Shown here: positions 17,997 to 25,236 of the stretch, in pieces
Layout: each line of letters starts with the position of its first letter
Position numbering within the stretch: position 1 is the first letter of the stretch
Notes under the pieces: generated by a model
Seen by the model: only the letters and a program-made list of their open reading frames with translations
What the model was told of the DNA's origin: nothing
The model's database searches: none
Source: Halocatena pleomorpha
GTDB lineage: Archaea; Halobacteriota; Halobacteria; Halobacteriales; Haloarculaceae
DNA length: 64,000 nt
Assembly: GCF_003862495.1 (NCBI RefSeq)
Contig: NZ_RRCH01000022.1
Location: 1-64,000, forward strand
Direction: 5' to 3'
Made by a program: the position numbers and the translations under genes

Positions 17997-18914
17997 ATGT
18001 CTCGCGCCCACGCCCAATCCGGCACCGACACCAAGCAGGCGTTGGTCATCGTCGCCCACGGCTCGCATCTGAACCCGGATTCGAGCGCGCCGACGTTCGA
18101 TCACGCTGACACCATCCGGGAATCCGGTGCGTTCGACGTGGTTCGGGAGGCGTTCTGGAAGGAAGAGCCGTCGATTCGGGAGGTGCTCCGCATTGTTGAG
18201 GCAGATGAGGTCTTCGTGGTCCCGTTGTTCATCAGCGAAGGGTATTTCACTGAACAGGTGATCCCGCGTGAACTCCGCCTTGATGGCTGGGATGTCTCGA
18301 CGTGGGAGTCAGACGGCACCAGTGCCGACTACGCCACCTACGAGGCGGCGGACATCGGTTCAACGGTGCACTACTGTGGTCCCGTCGGTACGCACGATTC
18401 GATGGCTGATGTCATCATTCAGCGTGCCCGGAGTGTGACGGACGATCCGGCCGTCGGACCGGGCTTTGGGCTGGCTGTGGTTGGACACGGCACAGAACGT
18501 AACGAGAATAGCGCGAAAGCGATCCACTACCACGCCGATCGCATCCGCGAACAACACGATTTCGATGAAGTCAAGGCGTTGTTCATGGACGAGTCCCCAG
18601 AAGTCGACGATATCGCTGAACACTTCGACAGCGACGATGTCGTGGTCGTCCCCCTGTTCGTCGCTGACGGCTTTCACACACAGGAGGACATCCCGGCGGA
18701 TATGGGTCTCCCGACTGATGGGCCCGGTGAGTACCCCGTTCCAGGGACGGTCGAGGACACCCGCATTTGGTACTCCGGTGCCGTCGGGACAGAACCGCTG
18801 TTGGCCGACGCGATTCTCGAACGAGCGAGCGACGCCGGAGCGGAGATCAGCGACGCGATCGAGCGGGTACGGCGATCGACCCGTGACCGGGATGTCGTCG
18901 TCGGAAAGCCGTGA
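17997..18914 (+). CDS. cbiX: CbiX-type sirohydrochlorin cobaltochelatase
   Basis: 305 residues with two CbiX/SirB-like half domains. The first carries LVIVAHGSHLNPDS (near 20) and the second AVVGHGTERNENS (near 160); the histidines are the expected metal ligands for inserting cobalt into sirohydrochlorin in anaerobic-type cobalamin synthesis. The ATG at 17997 fits the family start; the frame runs further upstream across the cysS start region without similarity. A DR2241-family Fe-S gene follows, the usual haloarchaeal partner and, in Deinococcus, a fusion partner. Confidence 0.88.
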   Translation: MSRAHAQSGTDTKQALVIVAHGSHLNPDSSAPTFDHADTIRESGAFDVVREAFWKEEPSIREVLRIVEADEVFVVPLFISEGYFTEQVIPRELRLDGWDVSTWESDGTSADYATYEAADIGSTVHYCGPVGTHDSMADVIIQRARSVTDDPAVGPGFGLAVVGHGTERNENSAKAIHYHADRIREQHDFDEVKALFMDESPEVDDIAEHFDSDDVVVVPLFVADGFHTQEDIPADMGLPTDGPGEYPVPGTVEDTRIWYSGAVGTEPLLADAILERASDAGAEISDAIERVRRSTRDRDVVVGKP

Positions 18915-18961
18915 CCGGTCCGGACCGTGGCTATTTACCCCGCTTCGGACGGAGTAAACGT

Positions 18962-19039
18962 ATGGAACGATATCTGCGACGACGATCACGATGGGTGTGT
19001 CGAACGTGCCCTGACACCCCGAGGAGGTGGGCGCTGTGA
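18962..19039 (+). CDS. 25-residue CxxC peptide before the DR2241 gene
   Basis: The frame MERYLRRRSRWVCRTC... encodes 25 residues, very basic, with one CRTC motif. A TATA-like TATTTA at 18932-18937 is centred 27 bases before its ATG, the spacing of a leaderless gene, and the stop TGA overlaps the probable GTG start of the DR2241 gene (GTGA at 19036-19039). Those two points argue that it is translated. It may be a peptide or simply a coupling device. Not recognised as any family. Confidence 0.4.
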   Translation: MERYLRRRSRWVCRTCPDTPRRWAL

Positions 19040-20148
19040 CGATCCCTCAGTCCCACGTCGCGGCACTCCGGGACGCGGCCGAGTCCGGCGTCTCCTTCGA
19101 CGGTCTCTCGGTCACTGTCGATGACGAAACCTACACGTTTGCCACTCCTGACGAGCGTCATACCGGATTGAGTGCTGCCGACCTTGCCGACATCGCAGCG
19201 GCCAACGACGCGTACGTCACCAACTGGCATTACTGGACGCGGATCGATCGCACGGACAGCGAACAGGAGTTTCTTCGATGGCTCGAACACGCCGACGAGC
19301 TGGCTGTCCCAGAGCGGTACGACAGCTTATCAGAGGACGGACTCACCCGCCTGTGGGGAGAGCTTTCCATCACGACGACGCTCGATGCGGGTAAGAACGA
19401 GGATGGGGATGGAGACCAGCGCCGGTATTCGATCCGTCACGAGGACGATATAGGGGCGGATCACGCGGAGCTCGCGGTGTACCACGACCCGCTTGACGCG
19501 CGTGAGGTCGCAAAACACGACGACGATGGACGTTATCGGCCGCTCAAAACCGCACCCACGCTCCAGACAGGCTGGGCGTTCACTGACCTGAATGGCCGTG
19601 CGTTGCTCCGAACGATCGATTTCCTCTATCCGGCGACGGTTCACAACTGGTATCTCGAACGACACGAGAACCTCGACGTGTCGCACTGGCGAGAGACGGC
19701 ACAGCGACAGACAGGGATCTACGATCTCATCGAGGAACTCGACGGTGAACAGCTCGAATGGCTTACCGAAGCGTGTTGTGTGGATTCACAGTGTCTCAAG
19801 CGCCGCCAGTGGGACGAATCCGCTGACGAACCGCTTGACACACCCCGTGGTGATGGCGTGTTCCCGTGTCGGGAGCCGTGTTCGCTCGTCATTGCTGTCG
19901 CTCGAAAGCTGACGCTGCTCGAACGGGAACAGACGCACGAATACACGTTCGAACTCACCCCGAGCGAGAAAGAACAGCTCGAAACGCTCATCGACACCGT
20001 TGCGGACGGCCACACCGAGGAGATCCGGGAAGCCGACGCCGACAACGGTGCGAACAGATACCGCGCCAGATATCTCCGCGCAAAACGCTTCGACGAACAC
20101 GGACAGCTCTCGGGAGCACCGACACCGGACGCCGACACTGAAAACTGA
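19036..20148 (+). CDS. DR2241-family Fe-S protein of the CbiX locus
   Basis: 370 residues. The N-terminal part is a soluble alpha/beta region; the C-terminal third contains ACCVDSQC (near 250) and FPCREPC (near 280), a set of cysteines that matches the 4Fe-4S domain of the DR2241 family. The family is linked to CbiX cobalt chelatases by fusion and adjacency. Exact role is unproven; electron transfer or chelatase support is plausible. The start GTG 19036 lies 7 bases after GAGGAGGT; GTG 19027 is an alternative inside that Shine-Dalgarno sequence. Confidence 0.8.
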   Translation: MTIPQSHVAALRDAAESGVSFDGLSVTVDDETYTFATPDERHTGLSAADLADIAAANDAYVTNWHYWTRIDRTDSEQEFLRWLEHADELAVPERYDSLSEDGLTRLWGELSITTTLDAGKNEDGDGDQRRYSIRHEDDIGADHAELAVYHDPLDAREVAKHDDDGRYRPLKTAPTLQTGWAFTDLNGRALLRTIDFLYPATVHNWYLERHENLDVSHWRETAQRQTGIYDLIEELDGEQLEWLTEACCVDSQCLKRRQWDESADEPLDTPRGDGVFPCREPCSLVIAVARKLTLLEREQTHEYTFELTPSEKEQLETLIDTVADGHTEEIREADADNGANRYRARYLRAKRFDEHGQLSGAPTPDADTEN

Positions 20149-20189
20149 GACGCCTCGCTGCTACTTTCCTCCTCGCCGCGCTTCAATCG

Positions 20190-20291
20190 TTATTCATGCA
20201 TCACGGTGCCACAGTCGGCGCACATCCAGATGCCATCTGCGTGTGTTTCCTTTATGAGGCTGCTGCCACACTCCGCGCATTCGTGTATCAT
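20190..20291 (-). CDS. 33-residue zinc-ribbon micro-protein
   Basis: Encodes MIHECAECGSSLIKETH followed by a second knuckle MCADCG and a short tail. Two CxxC knuckles 19 residues apart make a compact zinc ribbon like other haloarchaeal zinc-finger micro-proteins. The ATG overlaps the stop of the 55-residue upstream frame (ATGA at 20288-20291), so it should be translationally coupled. Target unknown; nucleic-acid or protein contacts are typical of such ribbons. Confidence 0.6.
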   Translation of the reverse strand: MIHECAECGSSLIKETHADGIWMCADCGTVMHE

Positions 20292-20455
20292 TGTTCGTAG
20301 AGGTGCCGCTTTCGGAGCGGGTGAGGACTCCGAACTGTCTGTTTGAGGAGATCGTACTCCTCCTCTTTGATCTCTGTCAATAACGTTACGTCTCCAGTGT
20401 GAACGTGGATAAATAGCCGTTCATCTGGTCCTTGCAAGACCTCGGCGGTCGTCAT
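20288..20455 (-). CDS. 55-residue hypothetical protein
   Basis: Starts MTTAEVLQGPDERLFIHVHT, with two predicted strands (RLFIHVHT, DVTLLTEI) and a C-terminal helix (EEEYDLLKQTVRSP) ending in a basic tail LRKRHLYEQ. Both ends are coupled by ATGA overlaps: its start overlaps the stop of the 42-residue frame (20452-20455) and its stop overlaps the zinc-ribbon start (20288-20291). Such chaining is hard to explain by chance. Not recognised; no function proposed. Confidence 0.55.
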   Translation of the reverse strand: MTTAEVLQGPDERLFIHVHTGDVTLLTEIKEEEYDLLKQTVRSPHPLRKRHLYEQ

Positions 20456-20580
20456 CTCTCCCCCTCGATTGTCGATTCGTTGCTGTTGTGTTGTAAACTG
20501 GACTCACTGTCCATCATTGGTGTCTCGGTCACATCAGCAGTACTTTGGGTGACATGATCTGATCGGTTATCCAAACACAT
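20452..20580 (-). CDS. 42-residue polar micro-protein, head of the micro-operon
   Basis: Starts MCLDNRSDHVTQSTADVTET and continues as a polar, Ser/Asn/Glu-rich chain. An internal Met-Met (from 20517) could start a 21-residue version. Its stop overlaps the next start as ATGA. A TATA-like GATTTAAGATATTA lies on the minus strand at about 20615-20630. An 11-bp inverted repeat brackets its start. Coding status rests on frame overlap and position only. Confidence 0.4.
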   Translation of the reverse strand: MCLDNRSDHVTQSTADVTETPMMDSESSLQHNSNESTIEGER

Positions 20581-20591
20581 TGCTGATGTGA
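20529..20591. promoter_or_regulatory. 11-bp inverted repeat around the micro-operon start
   Basis: TCACATCAGCA (20529-20539) and TGCTGATGTGA (20581-20591) are perfect reverse complements separated by 41 bases. The right arm ends immediately before the ATG of the 42-residue frame (minus strand). The pair could be two operator half-sites or the stem of a leader hairpin. Confidence 0.5.
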
Positions 20592-20828
20592 TCTGCAACG
20601 ATGTGGTCTAATATCTTAAATCATACAGAAACAGCAATCTCTTCCGCAAAAACGTGTTCGTACCGGTGTTTTCGTCCCGATTGCACCATCGACTGTGGTG
20701 TCCTATCGTGGGAACTCCGTCTTTCACGCGTTGTTTGTTAGTGTTTTGTTACTAGTGGTTGGGTGTTTTTGTTTGTTTTGCTACTTGATCGGTGGTATTG
20801 GTTGAGTGTCGATCCCTGTTGGTAGATC
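20592..20828. other. intergenic, G+T-skewed on the plus strand
   Basis: Between the micro-operon promoter and the distal end of array 1. From about 20726 the plus strand is strongly G+T-rich with few A or C, so an RNA read through from the array on the minus strand would be A+C-rich and little structured. No gene, repeat or tRNA was recognised. Confidence 0.5.
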
Positions 20829-21302
20829 GTTTGGATGCCTTGGTGGGTGTTGGCGCAGTTGAAAGCACTGCTCAAACCCTATGAACGGAGAAACGAACGA
20901 GTTTCAATGCCTGAGTTGCCGCTGGCACAGTTGAAAGAACGCTTCATCCGACCCAAGCAGATAATCACGAATCGTTTCAATGCCTTCGTCGCCGCTGGCA
21001 CAGTTGAAAGGCGCGATCCGCCAGATAATGACGGCGTCCGGCCAATGTTTCAATGCCTTCGTCGCTGCTGGCACAGTTGAAAGAGAGTATTGCCTCGCGG
21101 TTCACCGAGACACCGACAAAGTTTCAATGCCTGAGTTGCCGCTGGCACAGTTGAAAGCCCTTCACAAGATTCGTGACATGAGGCAGGAGTCTCGGTTTCA
21201 ATGCCTGAGTTGCCGCTGGCACAGTTGAAAGGAAATTGAATGCCCCACCAATAGCATCTTGGAAGGTTTCAATGCCTGAGTTGCCGCTGGCACAGTTGAA
21301 AG
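20829..21302 (-). CRISPR. CRISPR array 1 (7 repeats, 6 spacers)
   Basis: 37-base repeats at 20829, 20901, 20974, 21047, 21121, 21195 and 21266; spacers are 34-37 bases. On the minus strand the repeats begin CTTTCAACTG and end ATTGAAAC, the canonical 8-base crRNA handle, so transcription is leftward from the leader at 21303-21411. This agrees with the repeat at 20829-20865 being degenerate, as terminal repeats often are. Two repeat cores alternate (GAGTTG in four, TTCGTCG in two). Predicted stem: TTTCAA/TTGAAA plus TGCC/GGCA. Confidence 0.96.
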
Positions 21303-21411
21303 AGGGGGTGAAAATCCGTGGAGCGATCCAATAAAGCTTTCTCCATCGGTCTCAGCGCCACCTCTCTTCGTGGACCCCCCCTGTACACGGACTTTATAAA
21401 GGTCCACGAAG
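21303..21411 (-). promoter_or_regulatory. CRISPR leader 1
   Basis: This 109-bp flank is almost identical to the one after array 2. Read on the minus strand it contains TATA box TTTATAAA (21393-21400), about 90 bases before the first repeat. A perfect 11-bp inverted repeat, CTTCGTGGACC (21366-21376) and GGTCCACGAAG (21401-21411), surrounds the core promoter. The repeat-proximal part (AGGGGGTGAAAATCCGTGG from 21303) is the most conserved. Confidence 0.85.
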
Positions 21412-21436
21412 GACCAGCAATACTGTCCGGATCCGG

Positions 21437-21676
21437 TCAGACGAGATCGAACTCGACGCCGTCGGTGACTGCTGTGACTACGGCATCGCACAGCTGGCAG
21501 TCCGGAGCACTCACGATCTCCTCGCCTGCCGTCTCGACGCCGATGCGAAGCGAGGTCTCACAGCCACACGCCGGACATTCGTCGGTTTTGGCCCAGCAGT
21601 AGCGCAGGATCGTCTCTTCGATGTCATTCTTGAGCACGTCGGTACCTTCAAGGTCGTTTGGATCAGAATCGAACAT
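21437..21676 (-). CDS. 79-residue zinc-ribbon protein between the CRISPR arrays
   Basis: The acidic N-terminal helix region (MFDSDPNDLEGTDVLKNDIE) is followed by CPACGC and CQLC, a four- or five-cysteine zinc ribbon, and a strand-rich end. ATG 21676 is chosen; the longer frame begins inside a hairpin-forming stretch. It is read in the same direction as the csm operon and both arrays. Not recognised; it may be a bystander or an accessory of the CRISPR locus. Confidence 0.6.
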   Translation of the reverse strand: MFDSDPNDLEGTDVLKNDIEETILRYCWAKTDECPACGCETSLRIGVETAGEEIVSAPDCQLCDAVVTAVTDGVEFDLV

Positions 21677-22023
21677 GGTCTTCTGGTTGCTATGGAGACC
21701 ATTGTCGGGTGGTTCCAGCACCCGGCACCCACACAATCCGTGTGGGGCTTATCTCGTGTTCGGCCTCCGATCTCATCGTTGCCCCGTTATGATATAAAAC
21801 TCTAGGCCATCGTGTCGATCGTGTCGTTGTATTGGTTCGTGTGCTCTGTGTGGGTGTGTCGGCTTTCGGTGGCGATGGATACGTGAGCGGTCAGGTCTCC
21901 GGTCGGGTGATGGTCGTGACCGCGTGTTGATGGAACTAACGGCTGTCGGGGTGGTGTGATGCTGTTAGGTTTGACTCAGTAGAATACGGAGTTCGTTCGC
22001 CAACGCGAGGATCCCGTTCTCAT
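21677..22023. other. intergenic region between the zinc-ribbon gene and array 2
   Basis: Contains a 7-bp hairpin CCCACAC/GTGTGGG (21728-21746) in the probable 5' leader of the zinc-ribbon gene. A TATA-like GTTTTATATC reads on the minus strand at 21791-21800. From about 21800 to 21960 the plus strand is G+T-rich. No intact repeat or gene is seen, and no degenerate terminal repeat could be identified left of 22024. Confidence 0.5.
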
Positions 22024-22204
22024 GTTTCAATGCCTTCGTCGCCGCTGGCACAGTTGAAAGATCCCGCTCATCGGGTGGTACTTCCGCGAAGAAGGGTTTC
22101 AATGCCTTCGTCACCGCTGGCACAGTTGAAAGCCACGAGTTGATGGCTCCTAACGGACTACATATCCGTTTCAATGCCTTCGTCACCGCTGGCACAGTTG
22201 AAAG
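22024..22204 (-). CRISPR. CRISPR array 2 (3 repeats, 2 spacers)
   Basis: Repeats of 37 bases at 22024, 22096 and 22168 with two 35-base spacers. Cores read TTCGTCGCC in the first and TTCGTCACC in the other two. The end sequences, handle and predicted stem equal those of array 1. Leader 2 lies at the right end, so it is also read on the minus strand, directly downstream of csm5. Confidence 0.95.
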
Positions 22205-22312
22205 AGGGGGTGAAAATCCGTGGAGCGATCCAATAAAGCTTTCTCCATCGGTCTCATCGACCGTCCTCTTCGTGGACCCCCCTGTACACGGACTTTATAA
22301 AGGTCCACGAAG
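22205..22312 (-). promoter_or_regulatory. CRISPR leader 2, overlapping the csm5 stop
   Basis: Nearly identical to leader 1 apart from a divergent block of about ten bases near 22256-22266. TATA box TTTATAAA at 22294-22301; inverted repeat CTTCGTGGACC (22268-22278) with GGTCCACGAAG (22302-22312). The csm5 stop codon (22295-22297) is part of this TATA box, so csm transcripts run into the leader and array. Confidence 0.85.
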
Positions 22313-23428
22313 CGAGGCCTCGATCCAGCCGAGGGGAGCGTAGGGTGAACCATTACGGAGAACGAATTCCCGCGTTTTCGGGAATCGAACGACATTCTCA
22401 AAATTCGGTACGATATCACCTTCAGAGCAACGTGAGCAGAACAGACGACTGGTAGATCGCCTATCCTTTCGCAGCGATCCTCCACAGTCAGCGTGTTTTA
22501 ATCCGGCCTCAATGTTCGCGTTGATCCGCTTCGTTTCCGAAAGCGCCAGTGAGACGGTTTTCGAGTGGTGGCCGGTCCCGAAGCCGATTCGGAAGAACGG
22601 GCCAGTGGTGGGAAGCGTCGAATAAAACTCTACGATACCCTCCGTGTCGATCAACCGCTGGTCTTCGCGTCTGACCACCGCCTGAAACTGTTCGAGAGCA
22701 GCCGAGATTGTCGCTAACATTCCCTCCTCCGAGAGGTCATCCCCGAACACTGCTCGGGCCGTGGCTGTTGCCGATTCCCTATCGACCAACCGGTTCAGCA
22801 GCGGGGCATCCACGAGGATTTCGGTCGTGAGTTCCGTACCATCAACGAGACACTCCGCGTAGTTCGACCAGTGTTTCTTTCGTAACGTTCCAGATCGCTG
22901 TAACGAGTACGTTTTGGTCTCACAGAGGGCCAGTCGGTCGGTTGAGACAGGCTCCGTGTCTCGAACGGTCACACACCGCAATAGATCGTGTCGTGGGCCT
23001 TCGTCACCCACTCGAAAGTGCTCCTCAACTGAATTCCCATCGGTCCGGTTGAGGTGACTTCCATTGGTGAGCAGCCGGTAGGCGAGCGCTGTTCTAATCC
23101 ATCCCTTGAGACTCGTGCCGGGAATGTACGGTGAACCAGTTCCATCTTTGATTGCGACTGAGACCTGACTGTTTCCGATTGAACCAGAGGAAACCCACGA
23201 GGAGAGTGTATACCGCGAATATTGACCCGTATGATCGAAAAACTCGCCTACTGGAGCGCCCCGCTCCATTGCGGCGACGAACGCCTGAATCTCGTCTGGA
23301 TGCTCCCTGAAGTACGCATCTAGGTCCGGAACAGATGCTTGATCCTCATCGAACAGATATTCGTGCTTGTTTAGGGTTGTACCGGATCCGATGTGTGTCG
23401 GGGACCGTATCTTCAGATCCACCTTCAT
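22295..23428 (-). CDS. csm5: type III-A CRISPR effector subunit Csm5
   Basis: 377-residue RAMP protein capping the 3'-crRNA end of the Csm complex. It starts with VDLKIRSPTHIGSGTTL, typical of Csm5, and contains PYIPGTSLKGWIRTALAY (near 98), the conserved RAMP glycine-rich loop. The C-terminal part has an unusual cysteine set (HADCGG then FCSRC, near 312-335) that may bind zinc. The start overlaps the csm4 stop by 4 bases (ATGA). The last codons overlap the outer inverted-repeat arm and TATA of leader 2. Confidence 0.92.
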   Translation of the reverse strand: MKVDLKIRSPTHIGSGTTLNKHEYLFDEDQASVPDLDAYFREHPDEIQAFVAAMERGAPVGEFFDHTGQYSRYTLSSWVSSGSIGNSQVSVAIKDGTGSPYIPGTSLKGWIRTALAYRLLTNGSHLNRTDGNSVEEHFRVGDEGPRHDLLRCVTVRDTEPVSTDRLALCETKTYSLQRSGTLRKKHWSNYAECLVDGTELTTEILVDAPLLNRLVDRESATATARAVFGDDLSEEGMLATISAALEQFQAVVRREDQRLIDTEGIVEFYSTLPTTGPFFRIGFGTGHHSKTVSLALSETKRINANIEAGLKHADCGGSLRKDRRSTSRLFCSRCSEGDIVPNFENVVRFPKTREFVLRNGSPYAPLGWIEASLRGPL

Positions 23429-24495
23429 TTCGTCTCACCGGCGGAAGGAGACGCTGTTTGTGGAGTGATTCCAACGGGGAGCGAGTACCCGTACTGTTGG
23501 ACTCCATGCTCGAAATGATCGGCAACGATGGGGTTGTAGCCATACGGTTCCTCGCGGTGTTCCCCGTCCGTTTTCTCGAATCTCCGGTCGACGGCCGTTT
23601 GTCGAGGTAAGATGGATCCCTCAGAAAGAGCAAGCACGCGCTTTTTCCAAATTGTGTCGGGGGATGCAAGTGAATTCTCGATGACGCCTTTCCGTGGCTC
23701 GATCTCATAATAACCGTTCGTCAAAAACGGTTCCAACTCCTCTGGGTGGGGTATACAGAGTGACAATGTACAAAAGAAGTCACCGTCCGGCTGTGGAAGA
23801 TCAAACGATCTGACCCCGTCGAGACGGAACTGACCGTGTCCCACCGACCGATCGCCACCAATCCCACGATCTTGGGCCACGGAGAGACCATCGAGGACGA
23901 GATCGATATCACCCTCGACACAGACATGCAGCCCAGCAACATCCGAGAAGAACACGGCGTCTCGGTGATAAAGGGAACTGTCCGTTGCCATTGTCAACCG
24001 GTTGACAGCGTTACGCGTCCGTTCTGTTCTCCAGATTGGTTTTCGGTCCGATTCAGCTGGCAGCAGAAAGCGCCGATCGTGGACGTACTGACGCCCTCCG
24101 ACTGTGATAGTTCCATTCTCATCAAAACCGGCCAGCAGCTCACTATCTGAGACCGTTCCAGCAGCGATCATCGAAAAGACCGATGCAGGAACGTATTCGA
24201 TCTGTTGCCACACGTCCAGCGCTTCGAGACGCTCATCGGTCATCTCCCCAACTCCGGCGGACAGCATGGGGAGTCGCGGTGTCGCCAGCAGATACTCACG
24301 GTCATCCCTATCGAGCAGCGGAAACGCGGACGAGATACGAAACGGCGGACGATCCGCTTGGAACTGCGCCAGAACGTCTTCGAGACACTCAGTCCCCCGT
24401 ACATCGCGGATCCCCCAGCAGATCGCCCCGAACAGCGTATCAGAGCGCGGTATCTCGCTGAATGGTCCGTCTGGTGAGAGCAATACCGATTCCAT
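23425..24495 (-). CDS. csm4: type III-A CRISPR effector subunit Csm4
   Basis: 356-residue RAMP (Cas5-like) protein that holds the crRNA 5' handle and contacts Cas10. N-terminal SDTLFGAICWGIRDV, central NAVNRLTMATDSSLYHRDAVFF and the glycine-rich GIGGDRSVGHGQFRL (near 235) are the standard Csm4 motifs. It starts three bases after the csm3 stop and overlaps csm5 by 4 bases. No truncation seen. Confidence 0.93.
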   Translation of the reverse strand: MESVLLSPDGPFSEIPRSDTLFGAICWGIRDVRGTECLEDVLAQFQADRPPFRISSAFPLLDRDDREYLLATPRLPMLSAGVGEMTDERLEALDVWQQIEYVPASVFSMIAAGTVSDSELLAGFDENGTITVGGRQYVHDRRFLLPAESDRKPIWRTERTRNAVNRLTMATDSSLYHRDAVFFSDVAGLHVCVEGDIDLVLDGLSVAQDRGIGGDRSVGHGQFRLDGVRSFDLPQPDGDFFCTLSLCIPHPEELEPFLTNGYYEIEPRKGVIENSLASPDTIWKKRVLALSEGSILPRQTAVDRRFEKTDGEHREEPYGYNPIVADHFEHGVQQYGYSLPVGITPQTASPSAGETK

Positions 24496-24498
24496 TGT

Positions 24499-25236
24499 TC
24501 ACTTGATCTCGAGGATCTCTCTCACTTCGTCGAGCGTGTCGACCGATCTACCTTCCTGGTTCCCTGTGCGGTACCCGTCGGTGGTCCGGACCACGTACTC
24601 ATCGTGGTGAAATGTGACCTTCCCGTAGCCACGCGAGCCGTTCCCCCCGAGTGATGAGCCTTCTAACAGGAACAATGCCCGCTCGATCGCGTTGAGATTG
24701 TCTGAATCATGGCGGCCACCATCATCGAGATCGTAGACGCCATAGACGAGCTCGTAGCTGAACTCGGACCCCCTTGGAACCCGCTCGTTGCTTCGAGGCT
24801 TCGCCTCTGTAGTCACTCGATTGATTGTGTTCTCCGTCTTAACTTCCGTGTACGGAAGTGCTGTATCCAACTGCCGCCATCGTTCGATCGTTTCCTCCGT
24901 GGGAAACGCGTCTCGAACCGAGAGACGACTCGGACCGGTTAGTGCCTCCGTCTCTGCAGTAGTACCAAATATTCGACAAATAGGGCATGTAACGGCATCT
25001 TCTCCCTCACAGACGTGTGGTTCGCCGTCATCCTCAATCATCCCTGCATCCCACTCCAACAGCGAACGCAGTTTTCCTTTGATCGACGATCCAGGTATGT
25101 AGGGATGTCCCGTGGTGGGACTTTTAACGATCGGTCCGTCAACCCCACCGATCTCCAAGGATCCTTCATCACCGATATGCAGTCCAGTCTGGCACTCAAG
25201 AACGCCATTGAATACCACGTGACCGAGCAGTTCCAT
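24499..25236 (-). CDS. csm3: type III-A backbone and target-RNA nuclease Csm3
   Basis: 245-residue Cas7-like RAMP that polymerises along the crRNA and cuts target RNA at 6-base intervals. The expected catalytic aspartate is present as Asp33 in LEIGGVDGP, followed by HPYIPGSSIKGKLRSLLE. A zinc-knuckle-like HVCEGEDAVTCPICRIFG lies near 74-91, and the glycine-rich GGNGSRGYGKV near 200. The csm2 stop and csm3 start share one base. Confidence 0.95.
   Translation of the reverse strand: MELLGHVVFNGVLECQTGLHIGDEGSLEIGGVDGPIVKSPTTGHPYIPGSSIKGKLRSLLEWDAGMIEDDGEPHVCEGEDAVTCPICRIFGTTAETEALTGPSRLSVRDAFPTEETIERWRQLDTALPYTEVKTENTINRVTTEAKPRSNERVPRGSEFSYELVYGVYDLDDGGRHDSDNLNAIERALFLLEGSSLGGNGSRGYGKVTFHHDEYVVRTTDGYRTGNQEGRSVDTLDEVREILEIK

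Noticed and set aside
20835-21228. Plus-strand open frames of 81 and 82 codons across CRISPR array 1
   Set aside because: They translate the repeats (repeated Gln-Leu-Lys and Cys-Arg-Trp-His patterns) and span several spacers, so they are by-products of the array.
21960-22023. Possible degenerate terminal repeat of array 2 (GTTTGACTCAG near 21969)
   Set aside because: Only the first few bases resemble the repeat and spacing to the first intact repeat does not fit a spacer.
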